From JAHEJA01 sp965656445 (lineage in GTDB: Bacteria > Pseudomonadota > Alphaproteobacteria > Rhodobacterales > Rhodobacteraceae): 64,000 nt of DNA. Every line of letters starts with the position of its first letter. The stretch's first letter is position 1. Position numbers and translations under genes: made by a program. The DNA is taken from assembly GCA_965656445.1 (NCBI GenBank), contig CBFHKO010000004.1, forward strand, positions 1-64,000. The letters run 5' to 3'. A model generated the notes under the pieces. That model was not told where the DNA came from. It did not search any database and was given only the letters and a program-made list of their open reading frames with translations. Positions 35,246 to 44,313 of this stretch are shown in pieces.

Positions 35246-37165
35246 TCCGCGTAATTCTTGAGAAAACGGAACAGGCAGGGCTGTTTGACCGAGGCGCGCG
35301 CGATAAACAGGCAAGCTTTCTGTGACACGCATCACATAGTTTCGCGTTTCCTCAAAGGGAATCAATTCGATCCAGTCAAGGATATCCACATCCGAAGATC
35401 GCGGATCGCCGTAAAGCGTGCTCCATTTTTCTGCGCGGCTTGGGCCCGCATTGTAAGCCACGGACATAAGTACGGGATTACCGTTAAACCGTGTTCCAAG
35501 CTCGGCCAAATAAGTGGTCCCGAGTGCGGCGTTATATTCCCAGTCTTCGGTCAACCGATCCTCTAGATACGGCACCCCTAAATCGCCCGCCATCTCTTCT
35601 GCGGTTTTCGGCATAAGTTGCATCAACCCTTTGGCCCCAACAGGTGACACAACGCGTGGATCAAATTCACTTTCGCGCCTTGAAATGGCCAAAGACAGTT
35701 CTGGTTTAACGGGCCACTTTATGTCGATCATAGGATGCAGGGCAAAATAAGGTCTCGCAAATGTACGCCCTTGGCTCGCTGCGCGTTTTCCAACCATAAC
35801 GAGGACATGCGGTTTGTTTGCTTCTTCTAGAAAATCGGCGAGTTGCAGGATTTCAGTATCGGTAAGGGTCTCTGCCAAATGAGTCATAAACCGCTCTGCT
35901 AGGGAATGTTGTTCCGCCGCAAACAAAAGGATTGCCGATCTAAAGACGCTGCTCTCGACGAAACTTCCTGTGCGCCAATCGGGCAATTCAGAACGATCCG
36001 CAAAAGATGGGTCAATGGCGGCCCCAATTTCTTCAGCCGCTAAAAGGCCATAAAAACTTGTTTGATGATCGGCCCCCAATTCAAAGGCCTGCTGCGCTTT
36101 GTCAGCTTGCCCATTTGCTTTGTAAGCTCGACCCAACCAATAATACCCCCGACCCAATGAAATCGGCGTATCGACCGCAAACAAAAAGCGTTCAAAATGC
36201 TGAACCGCATCGCTTGATTTATTGAGGCGTGTCAGCGCCATATACCCTGCGAGCCATTCCAATTCGGCATAATCATCCCCTTCCGACAAGAAGTGATTTG
36301 CCGCAATTTGATAGGCTCGACCAGCTTTGCCATCTCTCAAAAGATTGCGAGCAAGGTGCTTGCGTGACGTTGCCCAAGCTTCGGGATTTCCGAGGCTAAC
36401 AGCAGATTGACTAGCAGGGATAATCATCTCGGCTGCTTCATCTAGACGCCAGGCCCTCGTGCGAAATTCATAGCGCGCATGAACGATAAGAGGGTGTGTT
36501 TTGAGGGCATCAGGAACCGCATCCAACAACGTGTCAGCGGCATCAGATTTATGTCTCACGGCGATACGCGCCTTGGCGAGGGCTTGAAGATCCGCTCCAA
36601 CAAGAGGGAGCATCCGCTCCGTATCTCTGTCCCAATCTTTCCACAGGACCATTTCCAAACGTTCTTTGGACAAGGGCGTCACGTATGATCCGAATTCAGA
36701 CACAATCGCATCAAACGTCTCTGTATCCATAGAGAAATTCAGCCACGCATTTTGAAGGATCAGTTTTGCTTTGTTCGCTTGATTTGATTGCTCTAATGCG
36801 CGCGCATAAATCAATGAGCCTTGCGCGGTTTGAGGCAAATTTTCATCGAAGAACGCCAACACGGTGTTCGACAGCGCTTGGACAAAATTCTTTTCCGATC
36901 GTCGAATTAAGTAGGGCAAACCGGGCCAATCTGGATTGCGATTCAAGAAATCTATGGTCGCTTCGTAAGGTCCCCGTCCCGACCTTAGAAAATGCCACAA
37001 AATGATGTCTCGCCCCAAGTCTCCGTCCTTAGCCCCAAGCGTGACGGCCAAAGACCAATCTTTGCTCTTCATTGCGTCAAACGCCTGCGACAAGGCACGA
37101 TCAGGGGTTTGGCTTGCCGCTGAGGTGGCGATAAAACCAATAATTAGTGCAATTCTGCGGATCAT
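35210..37165 (-). CDS. slt: Soluble lytic murein transglycosylase
   Basis: Periplasmic peptidoglycan-cleaving enzyme, 651 residues. It has a signal peptide (to about residue 18, SAASQTP), a long alpha-helical superhelical region of TPR-like repeats (about 20-470), and a C-terminal SLT domain. The catalytic Glu is in RRESEFDPRVVSPVGAKG, followed by LMQLMPKTA and the YNAGPSRAEKW motif. Members release anhydro-muropeptides. The yejABEF importer and the D,D-carboxypeptidase in the same window act on the same material. Confidence 0.93.
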   Translation of the reverse strand: MIRRIALIIGFIATSAASQTPDRALSQAFDAMKSKDWSLAVTLGAKDGDLGRDIILWHFLRSGRGPYEATIDFLNRNPDWPGLPYLIRRSEKNFVQALSNTVLAFFDENLPQTAQGSLIYARALEQSNQANKAKLILQNAWLNFSMDTETFDAIVSEFGSYVTPLSKERLEMVLWKDWDRDTERMLPLVGADLQALAKARIAVRHKSDAADTLLDAVPDALKTHPLIVHARYEFRTRAWRLDEAAEMIIPASQSAVSLGNPEAWATSRKHLARNLLRDGKAGRAYQIAANHFLSEGDDYAELEWLAGYMALTRLNKSSDAVQHFERFLFAVDTPISLGRGYYWLGRAYKANGQADKAQQAFELGADHQTSFYGLLAAEEIGAAIDPSFADRSELPDWRTGSFVESSVFRSAILLFAAEQHSLAERFMTHLAETLTDTEILQLADFLEEANKPHVLVMVGKRAASQGRTFARPYFALHPMIDIKWPVKPELSLAISRRESEFDPRVVSPVGAKGLMQLMPKTAEEMAGDLGVPYLEDRLTEDWEYNAALGTTYLAELGTRFNGNPVLMSVAYNAGPSRAEKWSTLYGDPRSSDVDILDWIELIPFEETRNYVMRVTESLPVYRARLGQTALPVPFSQELRGSGLLPLSPQGE

Positions 37166-37232
37166 GGCTTGCTTTTTTCCCTATGAAGACGGATAGACAT
37201 ATCGGAATTTAGTCTGGTGGTGGGTCCATTCA

Positions 37233-37244
37233 ATTAACGTTAAT
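37233..37244. promoter_or_regulatory. Palindrome ATTAACGTTAAT upstream of dapA
   Basis: Perfect 12-bp palindrome in the slt-dapA divergent gap, 72 nt before the dapA ATG. Could be an operator or part of a promoter; no regulator is assigned. Confidence 0.3.
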
Positions 37245-37316
37245 GTTATGGGCAATCCTCCGCCGTTGCAAACGGGCGTTCCGATATGGACAGGCCCAAT
37301 TAAAAAGGAGTGTGTC

Positions 37317-38189
37317 ATGTTAAAAGGCTCAATGCCAGCTTTGGTCACGCCGTTCAAAAACGGCGAAGTAGATCTGGATACACTCAAAAAGCTCGTCGAG
37401 TGGCATATTGCTCAAGGATCACATGGTTTGGTCCCAGTGGGCACCACAGGCGAAAGTCCAACCCTATCGCACGACGAACACGAGCTTGTTGTTGAAACCG
37501 TTGTTAAAACCGTCGCAGGTCGTATTCCTGTGGTTGCAGGTGCTGGTTCAAACAACACAGCCGAATCTTTGCGGTTGATGCAACATGCGAAATCTGTCGG
37601 CGCAGATGCCGCGCTTGTTGTGACGCCTTACTATAACAAGCCAACACAAGCAGGCCTCATCGCACATTTCAAAACGCTGCATGATGCGTGTGAGCTACCG
37701 ATCGTCATCTACAACATCCCAGGTCGTTCTGTCGTCGATATGTCCCCTGAGACAATGGGCGAATTGGCCGCGCTACCGCGTATCATCGGCGTCAAAGACG
37801 CCACAGGGGATTTGGCGCGTGTTTGTTCACAACGCATCACCTGCGGAGCAGATTTCCTGCAGATTTCTGGTGAGGATGCAACGGCGCATGGGTTCAACGC
37901 TCAAGGTGGTATCGGGTGCATTTCTGTGACTGCAAACGTCGCACCGGCCTTGTGTTCACAACTTCAAGAGGCTTGTTTGAACGGTGATTATAAAGCTGCT
38001 TTGGATATCCAAGACCGCCTGATGCCGCTTCATCACGCTATCTTTACGGAGCCTGGATTAGTTGGCGCGAAATACGCAATGAGCGTCTTGGGCCTTTGCA
38101 GTGACGAAGTTCGCTTGCCTCTGACGCCGCTTACCGATGGCACCAAGGTCAAAGTTGAAAACGCGCTAAAACATGCGGGTCTAATTTAA
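37317..38189 (+). CDS. dapA: 4-hydroxy-tetrahydrodipicolinate synthase
   Basis: Condenses pyruvate with aspartate semialdehyde for lysine/diaminopimelate synthesis. From the ATG at 37317 (AAAAAGGAG upstream) it is 290 residues. The longer frame from 37248 has an N-terminus unlike the family. Active-site features: VPVGTTGESPTLSHDE, the YNIPGRSVVDM loop and the Schiff-base Lys in GVKDATGDLARV. Divergent from slt, a sensible pairing since both act on cell-wall building. The 3' end overlaps puuD by 9 nt. Confidence 0.96.
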   Translation: MLKGSMPALVTPFKNGEVDLDTLKKLVEWHIAQGSHGLVPVGTTGESPTLSHDEHELVVETVVKTVAGRIPVVAGAGSNNTAESLRLMQHAKSVGADAALVVTPYYNKPTQAGLIAHFKTLHDACELPIVIYNIPGRSVVDMSPETMGELAALPRIIGVKDATGDLARVCSQRITCGADFLQISGEDATAHGFNAQGGIGCISVTANVAPALCSQLQEACLNGDYKAALDIQDRLMPLHHAIFTEPGLVGAKYAMSVLGLCSDEVRLPLTPLTDGTKVKVENALKHAGLI

Positions 38190-39437
38190 GGCCAAAGTTA
38201 ACGGCATTTCACCCATCGCCGCGCGATACCACTCAATAATTGCGCGGCGCTCTTCGGGTTCCATCCAAGTAACATTTGCAGGCGGCATCGCCACACTGCG
38301 ACCCGATTGCAGATAAATCTGTTTCGCATAGGATGTTATATCTGCCGTCGTCTCCAAATAGACCTGTTTCGGAGCCGCGCGTATCCCATCATAAAACGGC
38401 TCACGTGCGTGACACATGGAACAGCGACCCAAAACGATGTCTTGGACCTCCTCATATCCTTGTGCTGCGGCAAATATGTGCTGACGCTCACTCAGAGCGG
38501 CCTCAGTTTGCTCGCTGTCCGCCGCGGGTCCTCCAAGAGTTGAGAGCCACATAATCAAGATAAACAGAATAGTTGTCACCAACCATGTCCACGTCGGCTG
38601 ACCTTTGCGAGCGTGCATCGTGTTAAAGTAGTGACGGATCGTTACCCCCATCAAAAACACGAGCGCCGCGATAAGCCAGTTATATTCGCTCGCAAAAGCA
38701 AGCGGGTAATGATTGGACAACATCAAAAAGATAACGGGAAGCGTTAGGTAATTGTTATGCGTCGAGCGCAATTTCGCAATACGACCATATTTGGCATCTG
38801 GGGTCCGCCCTGCTTTTAGATCAGCGACCACAATACGTTGGTTCGGCATGATGATAAAAAACACATTCGCCGTCATGATTGTCGCCGTGAAGGCCCCAAG
38901 GTGCAGCATCATCGCACGGCCCGTGAAAATTTGATTATAGCCCCACCCCATTGTCACAAGAACAAGGAACAGCAAAATCATTAACACAGTGGGCCGCTCT
39001 TTTAAGCCGCTCTTACAGAGCCAATCATAAATGATCCATCCAATGCTCAACGAGCCAGCAGAGATCAATATACCCTGCCATAGCTGTAAGTCTGCTTTGT
39101 TTGCATCAATGAGATAAAGCTCACCCCCAGCCCAATAGACGATCACCAACAAGGCCGCACCAGACATCCACGTCCAATAGCTTTCCCATTTGAACCACGT
39201 TAGGTGATCAGGCATCGCAGAAGGCGCAACCAAATACTTGCGTACGTGATAAAATCCGCCTCCGTGCACTTGCCACTCTTCGCCATGCGCGCCCTCTGGC
39301 AAGTCGTCCGATTTGCGGAGACCCAGATCCAAAGCGATAAAATAAAAGGACGACCCAATCCACGCGATTGCGGTAATGACATGCAACCAGCGTACTGCAA
39401 AAGCCAGCCACTCCCATATTATCGTTAATTCATACAT
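38181..39437 (-). CDS. puuD: Urate hydroxylase PuuD (membrane urate oxidase with cytochrome c domain)
   Basis: Oxidises urate to 5-hydroxyisourate in the membrane and passes electrons to the respiratory chain. The N-terminal ~300 residues contain about eight helices of the DUF989 type (WLHVITAIAWIGSSFYFIALDLGLR). The C-terminal domain has a single haem motif CSMCH and the end segment VTWMEPEERRAIIEWYRAA. The 418-residue length matches PuuD. It lies at the edge of the urate island and is divergent from the LysR gene. Confidence 0.94.
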   Translation of the reverse strand: MYELTIIWEWLAFAVRWLHVITAIAWIGSSFYFIALDLGLRKSDDLPEGAHGEEWQVHGGGFYHVRKYLVAPSAMPDHLTWFKWESYWTWMSGAALLVIVYWAGGELYLIDANKADLQLWQGILISAGSLSIGWIIYDWLCKSGLKERPTVLMILLFLVLVTMGWGYNQIFTGRAMMLHLGAFTATIMTANVFFIIMPNQRIVVADLKAGRTPDAKYGRIAKLRSTHNNYLTLPVIFLMLSNHYPLAFASEYNWLIAALVFLMGVTIRHYFNTMHARKGQPTWTWLVTTILFILIMWLSTLGGPAADSEQTEAALSERQHIFAAAQGYEEVQDIVLGRCSMCHAREPFYDGIRAAPKQVYLETTADITSYAKQIYLQSGRSVAMPPANVTWMEPEERRAIIEWYRAAMGEMPLTLALN

Positions 39438-39467
39438 GCCCTGCCCCTCGCAAATTTCCCTTGCACT

Positions 39468-39483
39468 TTAGACTGCGGTCTAA
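39468..39483. promoter_or_regulatory. Inverted repeat TTAGAC-TGCG-GTCTAA, candidate LysR operator
   Basis: Perfect 6-bp arms around a 4-nt centre in the puuD-lysR gap. The position 31 nt from the puuD start and ~50 nt from the regulator ATG suits an autoregulated LysR-type control site. Confidence 0.5.
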
Positions 39484-39507
39484 TTTACTTGTATTGCTAA
39501 ATAATCC

Positions 39508-39519
39508 AAGCTGTTTCAA
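39508..39519. promoter_or_regulatory. AAGCTGTTTCAA motif shared by both urate-island control regions (copy 1)
   Basis: Identical 12-mer occurs here, 14 nt before the LysR ATG, and again at 40870-40881 upstream of puuE. The second copy is part of an inverted repeat. Shared occurrence suggests a common regulator, most simply the LysR protein encoded between them. Confidence 0.4.
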
Positions 39520-39532
39520 GAAAAGCCGAAAA

Positions 39533-40447
39533 ATGTCCTATATCGACAATATCCGTACCTTTGTTCGTGTGTACGAACTCGGCAATATGTCCGCAGCCGC
39601 ACGCGATCAACGCATTTCGCCCGCTGTCGCATCAGCGCGTATCTCTCAGCTAGAGGATCATCTTGATGTGCGTTTATTCCAAAGGACGACGCGCATGCTG
39701 TCTGCTACGGAACAAGGGAAGCTGTTCTATGCAGGCGCGCTTCGCATTTTAGACGCGATCGATGTTGCCGAAGCCCAAGTCCAAGATATTACACAAAGCC
39801 CACGGGGATCGATTTATGTATCGGCACCATTGGGCGTGGGCCGTCGATTGGTTGCGCCTCTGGTTCCAGAATTCAAAGTGAAATACCCCCTTATCGATGT
39901 TCGCCTTCGCCTCTCAGATCGCAAAGTGGACATGACCGCTGAAGGCTTGGATGTCGCTTTTTTCCTCGGAATTCCCGAAGATTCCACACTTCGGATAAAG
40001 AAAATCGCGGATTGTGAGCGGCTATTATGTGCCTCACCCAAATATATCGCATCGCACGGTCAACCCCAGTCGACAGAAGAATTAACGGATGGAACACATG
40101 ACTGTTTGAACCTCAGGTTTCCCGGAGCGTCTGAATTCCAATGGCCCTTATTGGCGGACCACGAGGTTAAGCGCTATGCCGTCAAAGGCCCATTTGAATC
40201 TGATGATGGCGACATACTGACCGATTGGGCGCTAGAGGGACATGGCATCGTGATGAAGCCCTATTTTGACGTGGCCGAGCATTTGAAATCAGGCGCCTTA
40301 GTTCCGATCCTTACTCAATCGCCACCTCTCAAAATTCAAATGGCCTGCCTCTATCCGCATAAGAAAAAGCAGGACCCAAAATCCCGCTTGTTCATTGATT
40401 TCATGACAGAGCGCATGCAATCGCGCCTTACAGAGTTATTAGCTTAG
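39533..40447 (+). CDS. LysR family transcriptional regulator of the urate island
   Basis: 304 residues from the ATG at 39533. It has an N-terminal winged helix-turn-helix (IRTFVRVYELGNMSAAARDQRISPAVASARISQLEDHL) and a C-terminal substrate-binding domain for an effector. The frame extends 24 codons upstream without support. Position between puuD and uraH points to control of urate degradation, with urate or a pathway intermediate as possible effector (inference). Its stop overlaps that of uraH. Confidence 0.88.
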   Translation: MSYIDNIRTFVRVYELGNMSAAARDQRISPAVASARISQLEDHLDVRLFQRTTRMLSATEQGKLFYAGALRILDAIDVAEAQVQDITQSPRGSIYVSAPLGVGRRLVAPLVPEFKVKYPLIDVRLRLSDRKVDMTAEGLDVAFFLGIPEDSTLRIKKIADCERLLCASPKYIASHGQPQSTEELTDGTHDCLNLRFPGASEFQWPLLADHEVKRYAVKGPFESDDGDILTDWALEGHGIVMKPYFDVAEHLKSGALVPILTQSPPLKIQMACLYPHKKKQDPKSRLFIDFMTERMQSRLTELLA

Positions 40448-40797
40448 CTTCCGCGGTAAGTAGAATATCCAAACGGGGACAAGAGCAGGGGCACATGGTA
40501 ATGATCCTCTTGCGACATGCCAAATCGAATTGGAACCACATCAAGGAACCTTGGATCCTCTGGCGGTGTTCCAGAGGCATCTAAATAGCCCCCTGCATGA
40601 AACACCAACTCATATTGCCCTGTTGAAAACTCATCTGAGGGCAAAATCTGTTGATCTGTGCGCCCATCTGAATTTGTCACCAAGGATTTCAGAAAATGAC
40701 GCTCATCCCCCTCAAGGCGAAACAAATCAATTTTCAACCCTTCGGCGGGACATCCCCGCGCCGTATCCAAAACATGTGTCGTTAGAAATCCAGTCAT
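40444..40797 (-). CDS. uraH: 5-hydroxyisourate hydrolase
   Basis: Transthyretin-like enzyme that hydrolyses 5-hydroxyisourate to OHCU. From the ATG at 40797 it is 117 residues: LTTHVLDTARGCPAEG at the start (catalytic His), HYHVPLLLSPFGYSTYRGS at the end with the family signature tail. Both ends are diagnostic. The frame extends to a TTG at 40812. Divergent from puuE. Confidence 0.96.
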   Translation of the reverse strand: MTGFLTTHVLDTARGCPAEGLKIDLFRLEGDERHFLKSLVTNSDGRTDQQILPSDEFSTGQYELVFHAGGYLDASGTPPEDPRFLDVVPIRFGMSQEDHYHVPLLLSPFGYSTYRGS

Positions 40798-40869
40798 TCC
40801 TGTGGTCCTCAAATGGTTTTGTCACATACTGACGTAATCCCCGAATAGCACAAGCTGATCACTAAATTT

Positions 40870-40894
40870 AAGCTGTTTCAAAAATTCCTTGAAA
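40870..40894. promoter_or_regulatory. TTTCAA-N7-TTGAAA repeat with shared AAGCTGTTTCAA motif, candidate LysR site upstream of puuE
   Basis: Arms TTTCAA (40876-40881) and TTGAAA (40889-40894) with 7-nt spacer include the T-N11-A geometry of LysR sites. The left part repeats the 12-mer found upstream of the regulator gene. It lies ~55 nt before the puuE ATG. Confidence 0.5.
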
Positions 40895-40947
40895 GTCTGA
40901 TATATTTAATTGGAATACAACAACATGAATGACTTTGGGAGACATCG

Positions 40948-42363
40948 ATGACGCGCTATCCTCGCAATATGATTGGATATGGAGCTAAGCCGCCACAGGC
41001 GAATTGGCCAAATAATGCCAAAATCGCGGTGCAATTCGTCATCAACTACGAAGAAGGCGGCGAAAACTGTGTGTTACACGGGGATGCGGCGTCCGAGGCG
41101 TTTTTGTCGGAAATCGTCGGTGCCGCGCAATGGCCTAATCAACGTCACTGGAACATGGAAAGCATCTATGAATATGGTGCACGGGCTGGGTTCTGGCGGC
41201 TGCACCGTTTGTTCAACGATCTAGAGATCCCCGCGACTGTCTACGGGGTCGCAACCGCCCTTGCCCGCAATCCCGAACAAGTGCGCGCCATGCAAGCCAG
41301 CGATTGGGAAATCGCCTCTCATGGGTTGAAATGGGTCGAACACAAAGACATGTCCCCCCAAGACGAAGCCGAGCAAATAAAAGAAGCCATAAGGTTACAC
41401 ACAGAGGTCACAGGCGAACGCCCCAGAGGGTGGTACACAGGACGATGCTCTGAAAACACAGTCCGCTTGGTCGCTGAGCAAGGGGGCTTTGATTATATTT
41501 CAGACACCTATGACGACGACCTTCCGTATTGGGTGACTCTCAATAACCAAGATCAATTGATTATCCCATACACGCTAGATGCCAATGATATGCGCTTTAC
41601 CACGCCGCAAGGGTTCAACACAGGCGATCATTTTTTAGACTATCTCAAGGATAGCTTCGATGCGCTCTACGCTGAGGGTCAATCAGGCCAGCCCAAAATG
41701 ATGTCCATCGGGCTACACTGTCGCCTCATAGGGCGACCTGGGCGCATTATGGGGCTCAAGCGGTTTATGGACTATGCCAAATCGCATGCCGATGTTTGGT
41801 TTGCCAAACGAATAGACATTGCACAGCACTGGGCGCAGCATCATCCGCCACAGCACTATGAACGCCCCTCCGAAATGACCCGCGCGCGTTTTGTTGAGCA
41901 GTTTGGCGGCATCTTTGAACACTCGGCATGGATAGCAGAGGGTGCCTATGACCTAGAACTGGGCTATGCGCATGATACGGCGCTCGGCTTGCACAATGCC
42001 TTGGCCCGCGTCTTTCGTTCCGCGTCGGATCAAAGCCGTTTAGACGTGCTAAACGCGCACCCTGATTTAGCAGGCAAGCTTGCCGCTGCAAAACGACTCA
42101 CTGCAGAAAGCACATCTGAACAAGCAGGTGCCGGACTAGACGCATTAACAGACGCCGAACGCGACCAGTTCAGCCAGCTCAATTCTGACTACGTCGCAAA
42201 ACACGGGTTCCCCTTTATTATCGCAGTGCGAGACAACACAAAAGCCAGTATTTTAGAGGCCTTCAAACGGCGCATCAGCAACCCAACGGATGTTGAATTC
42301 ACTGAGGCCTGCAAACAGGTTGAACGCATTGCTGAACTCCGCTTGATCGATATTTTGCCATGA
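40948..42363 (+). CDS. Fused allantoinase PuuE / OHCU decarboxylase UraD
   Basis: Two-domain 471-residue protein. Residues 1 to ~300 are a polysaccharide-deacetylase-fold allantoinase (PuuE type; FVINYEEGGEN near 30-40, ASHGLKWVEH with putative metal ligands, SIGLHCRLIGRPGR). Residues ~308-471 are OHCU decarboxylase, with HPDLAGK (371-377, catalytic His), SEQAGAGL (390-397) and YVAKHGFPFIIAVR. The chain thus performs OHCU to allantoin and allantoin to allantoate. A GGGAGA site precedes the ATG and allA overlaps by 4 nt. Confidence 0.92.
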   Translation: MTRYPRNMIGYGAKPPQANWPNNAKIAVQFVINYEEGGENCVLHGDAASEAFLSEIVGAAQWPNQRHWNMESIYEYGARAGFWRLHRLFNDLEIPATVYGVATALARNPEQVRAMQASDWEIASHGLKWVEHKDMSPQDEAEQIKEAIRLHTEVTGERPRGWYTGRCSENTVRLVAEQGGFDYISDTYDDDLPYWVTLNNQDQLIIPYTLDANDMRFTTPQGFNTGDHFLDYLKDSFDALYAEGQSGQPKMMSIGLHCRLIGRPGRIMGLKRFMDYAKSHADVWFAKRIDIAQHWAQHHPPQHYERPSEMTRARFVEQFGGIFEHSAWIAEGAYDLELGYAHDTALGLHNALARVFRSASDQSRLDVLNAHPDLAGKLAAAKRLTAESTSEQAGAGLDALTDAERDQFSQLNSDYVAKHGFPFIIAVRDNTKASILEAFKRRISNPTDVEFTEACKQVERIAELRLIDILP

Positions 42364-42851
42364 CCCAAAATATCCATATCCAAGATATCTCGCCTGAGGC
42401 CTTTGCCCCTTTCGGAGAGATCATCCAAATTGACGGCTCCCCTGACAAGATCATCAATATGGGCATGTGTGGTCGATACCATGATCGCGCATCTTTGGAT
42501 GTGATTGATGGGCGCATGGGCCTCAGTCTATTCGACGCCACACCGCGCGAGCTACCCTATGACCTCACGATGATGGAACGTCACCCCTTGGGAAGCCAAT
42601 GCTTTATCCCGATGGCTCATGTTTCGTTTTTGGTGACCGTTGCCGAGGATGACATGGGCCGCCCAGCAAGGCCGCTCGCCTTTCAAACTATACCAGGTCA
42701 AGCGATCAATTTTCACAAAAACACATGGCACGGCGTTCTCACCCCGCTTCATGCACCGGGACTATTTGCCGTCGTCGATCGCATCGGAGAAGGACAAAAT
42801 CTAGAAGAGTTTTTCTTTGACACACCATATGTTGTTGCGTCAGAGTTTTAA
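42360..42851 (+). CDS. allA: Ureidoglycolate lyase
   Basis: Splits ureidoglycolate to glyoxylate and urea. 163 residues of cupin-like fold. ISPEAFAPFGEII at the start, MERHPLGSQCFIPM and FHKNTWHGVLTPL are family segments, the last holding putative active-site His residues. Start overlaps the puuE stop (ATGA). No allantoicase or AllC is next to it, so the substrate must come from a gene elsewhere. Confidence 0.94.
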   Translation: MTQNIHIQDISPEAFAPFGEIIQIDGSPDKIINMGMCGRYHDRASLDVIDGRMGLSLFDATPRELPYDLTMMERHPLGSQCFIPMAHVSFLVTVAEDDMGRPARPLAFQTIPGQAINFHKNTWHGVLTPLHAPGLFAVVDRIGEGQNLEEFFFDTPYVVASEF

Positions 42852-42896
42852 TAACCGCCCAAAAGAGGCGGATCATTCAGCACGGAGGGAAATATT

Positions 42897-44252
42897 ATGG
42901 CTGATACTTCAATAGGAACCGCAGAACAGCTGCGCGACCCAAATTACACACCACCCCTAGCCAAAGCAGTACCGCTTGGCATTCAACACGTCTTGGCGAT
43001 GTTTGTGTCAAACGTGACACCTGCAATCATCATCGCAGGCGCCGCTGGCATCGGGTTTGGATCTGATCAAGGCGCTCTTGGCTTTCCAGACATGACCTAC
43101 ATGATCCAAATGTCTATGCTTTTTGCAGGCATCGCCACTTTGTTCCAAACGATCGGCATGGGACCAGTTGGCGCGCGTTTGCCAATCGTTCAAGGCACAT
43201 CCTTTGCCTTTGTCCCTATCATGATCCCCGCCGTAGCAGGGCTTGGAACTGCTGGACTTGCGGGTCTCATGACAGGTGTTATGATTGGCGGCATTTTCCA
43301 CTTCTTGCTTGGAACCTTTGTCGGACGCATTCGCTACGCGCTGCCTCCTTTGGTGACTGGCTTGATCGTTTTGATGATCGGTCTCGCCCTTGTGCGCGTC
43401 GGCATTCAATACGCAGCTGGCGGCGTTCCAAACATGGGTAAGCCAGTATTTGGCTCTTTGGCTATGTGGACACCTGCTTTGGTTGTGATCGTTGTCACGC
43501 TCGCCATCAAATTCTTCACCCGTGGATTTATGTCCGTGGCTGCCGTCTTGATCGGTATCCTCGCAGGCTATGCCGTTGCCTACATGATGGGTCAAGTCAA
43601 CTTTGGCAACATCGGTCGCGCGGCAACATTTGCAGCCCCCATGCCATTCAAGTTCGGCTTTGAATTTAACGTCGCGATCATCATCGGGATGTGCTTCATG
43701 TCGGTTGTCTCTTTGATCGAAACTGTCGGGGACGTAAACGGCATCACCAAAGGTGGCGCAGGACGGGAAGCCACAGACACAGAAATCGCAGGCGCGACCT
43801 ACGCAGATGGTGTTGGAACAGCGGTTGCAGGTATCTTTGGCGGGCTCCCCAACACATCCTTTAGCCAAAATGTTGGCCTCGTCGCTATGACAGGGATCAT
43901 GAGCCGTCACGTTGTGACAATCGGCGCGATCTTCTTGATCATCTGTGGGTTTATTCCCAAAATCGGCGCGGTCATCAACACTGTTCCAATCAACGTTCTC
44001 GGTGGTGGGGTAATCGTCATGTTCGGCATGGTCTGCGCCTCTGGTGTGAACATGCTTTCAGATGTGACATGGAACCGTCGCAACATGGTGATCTTTGCGA
44101 TTTCATTGGCAATTGGCCTTGGCCTTCAACTTGAGCCATCTGCGCTTCAGCATTTGCCAGCAACAGCGAAAATCTTGCTTACATCTGGCCTTCTTCCAGC
44201 AGCTGGATTGGCAATCATCTTGAACCTGATCTTGCCAGAAGATTTAGACTAA
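42897..44252 (+). CDS. NCS2 family purine (urate/xanthine) permease
   Basis: Membrane symporter of 451 residues with about 14 hydrophobic segments. Family stretches: QHVLAMFVSNVTPAIIIAGAAGIG near the start, the QGTSFAFVPIMIP signature, VVSLIETVGDVNGITK and GLPNTSFSQNVGLVAMTG with substrate-binding Glu and Gln/Asn. Closest in type to urate/xanthine transporters (UacT/XanQ-like). Location at the end of the urate genes supports urate or xanthine uptake. GGAGGG precedes the ATG and a clear terminator follows. Confidence 0.9.
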   Translation: MADTSIGTAEQLRDPNYTPPLAKAVPLGIQHVLAMFVSNVTPAIIIAGAAGIGFGSDQGALGFPDMTYMIQMSMLFAGIATLFQTIGMGPVGARLPIVQGTSFAFVPIMIPAVAGLGTAGLAGLMTGVMIGGIFHFLLGTFVGRIRYALPPLVTGLIVLMIGLALVRVGIQYAAGGVPNMGKPVFGSLAMWTPALVVIVVTLAIKFFTRGFMSVAAVLIGILAGYAVAYMMGQVNFGNIGRAATFAAPMPFKFGFEFNVAIIIGMCFMSVVSLIETVGDVNGITKGGAGREATDTEIAGATYADGVGTAVAGIFGGLPNTSFSQNVGLVAMTGIMSRHVVTIGAIFLIICGFIPKIGAVINTVPINVLGGGVIVMFGMVCASGVNMLSDVTWNRRNMVIFAISLAIGLGLQLEPSALQHLPATAKILLTSGLLPAAGLAIILNLILPEDLD

Positions 44253-44269
44253 GCTCCCTAATCAACGTC

Positions 44270-44299
44270 AAAGCCCCCAGGGAAACATGGGGGCTTTTT
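44270..44299 (+). terminator. Rho-independent terminator after the purine permease
   Basis: Arms AAAGCCCCC (44270-44278) and GGGGGCTTT (44289-44297) with a 10-nt loop and T-run, 18 nt after the permease stop. Confidence 0.9.
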
Positions 44300-44313
44300 G
44301 TATTCAATGCGGC

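Noticed and set aside
42855..42871. CCGCC/GGCGG hairpin between allA and the permease as terminator
   Set aside because: Only 5 bp of stem and no T-run; the permease start follows with a good ribosome site, so read-through is likely.
43008..43910. 300-codon minus-strand frame across the purine permease
   Set aside because: Composition (many Asp/His/Cys) is that of an antisense shadow, and the plus strand encodes a clear NCS2 permease.
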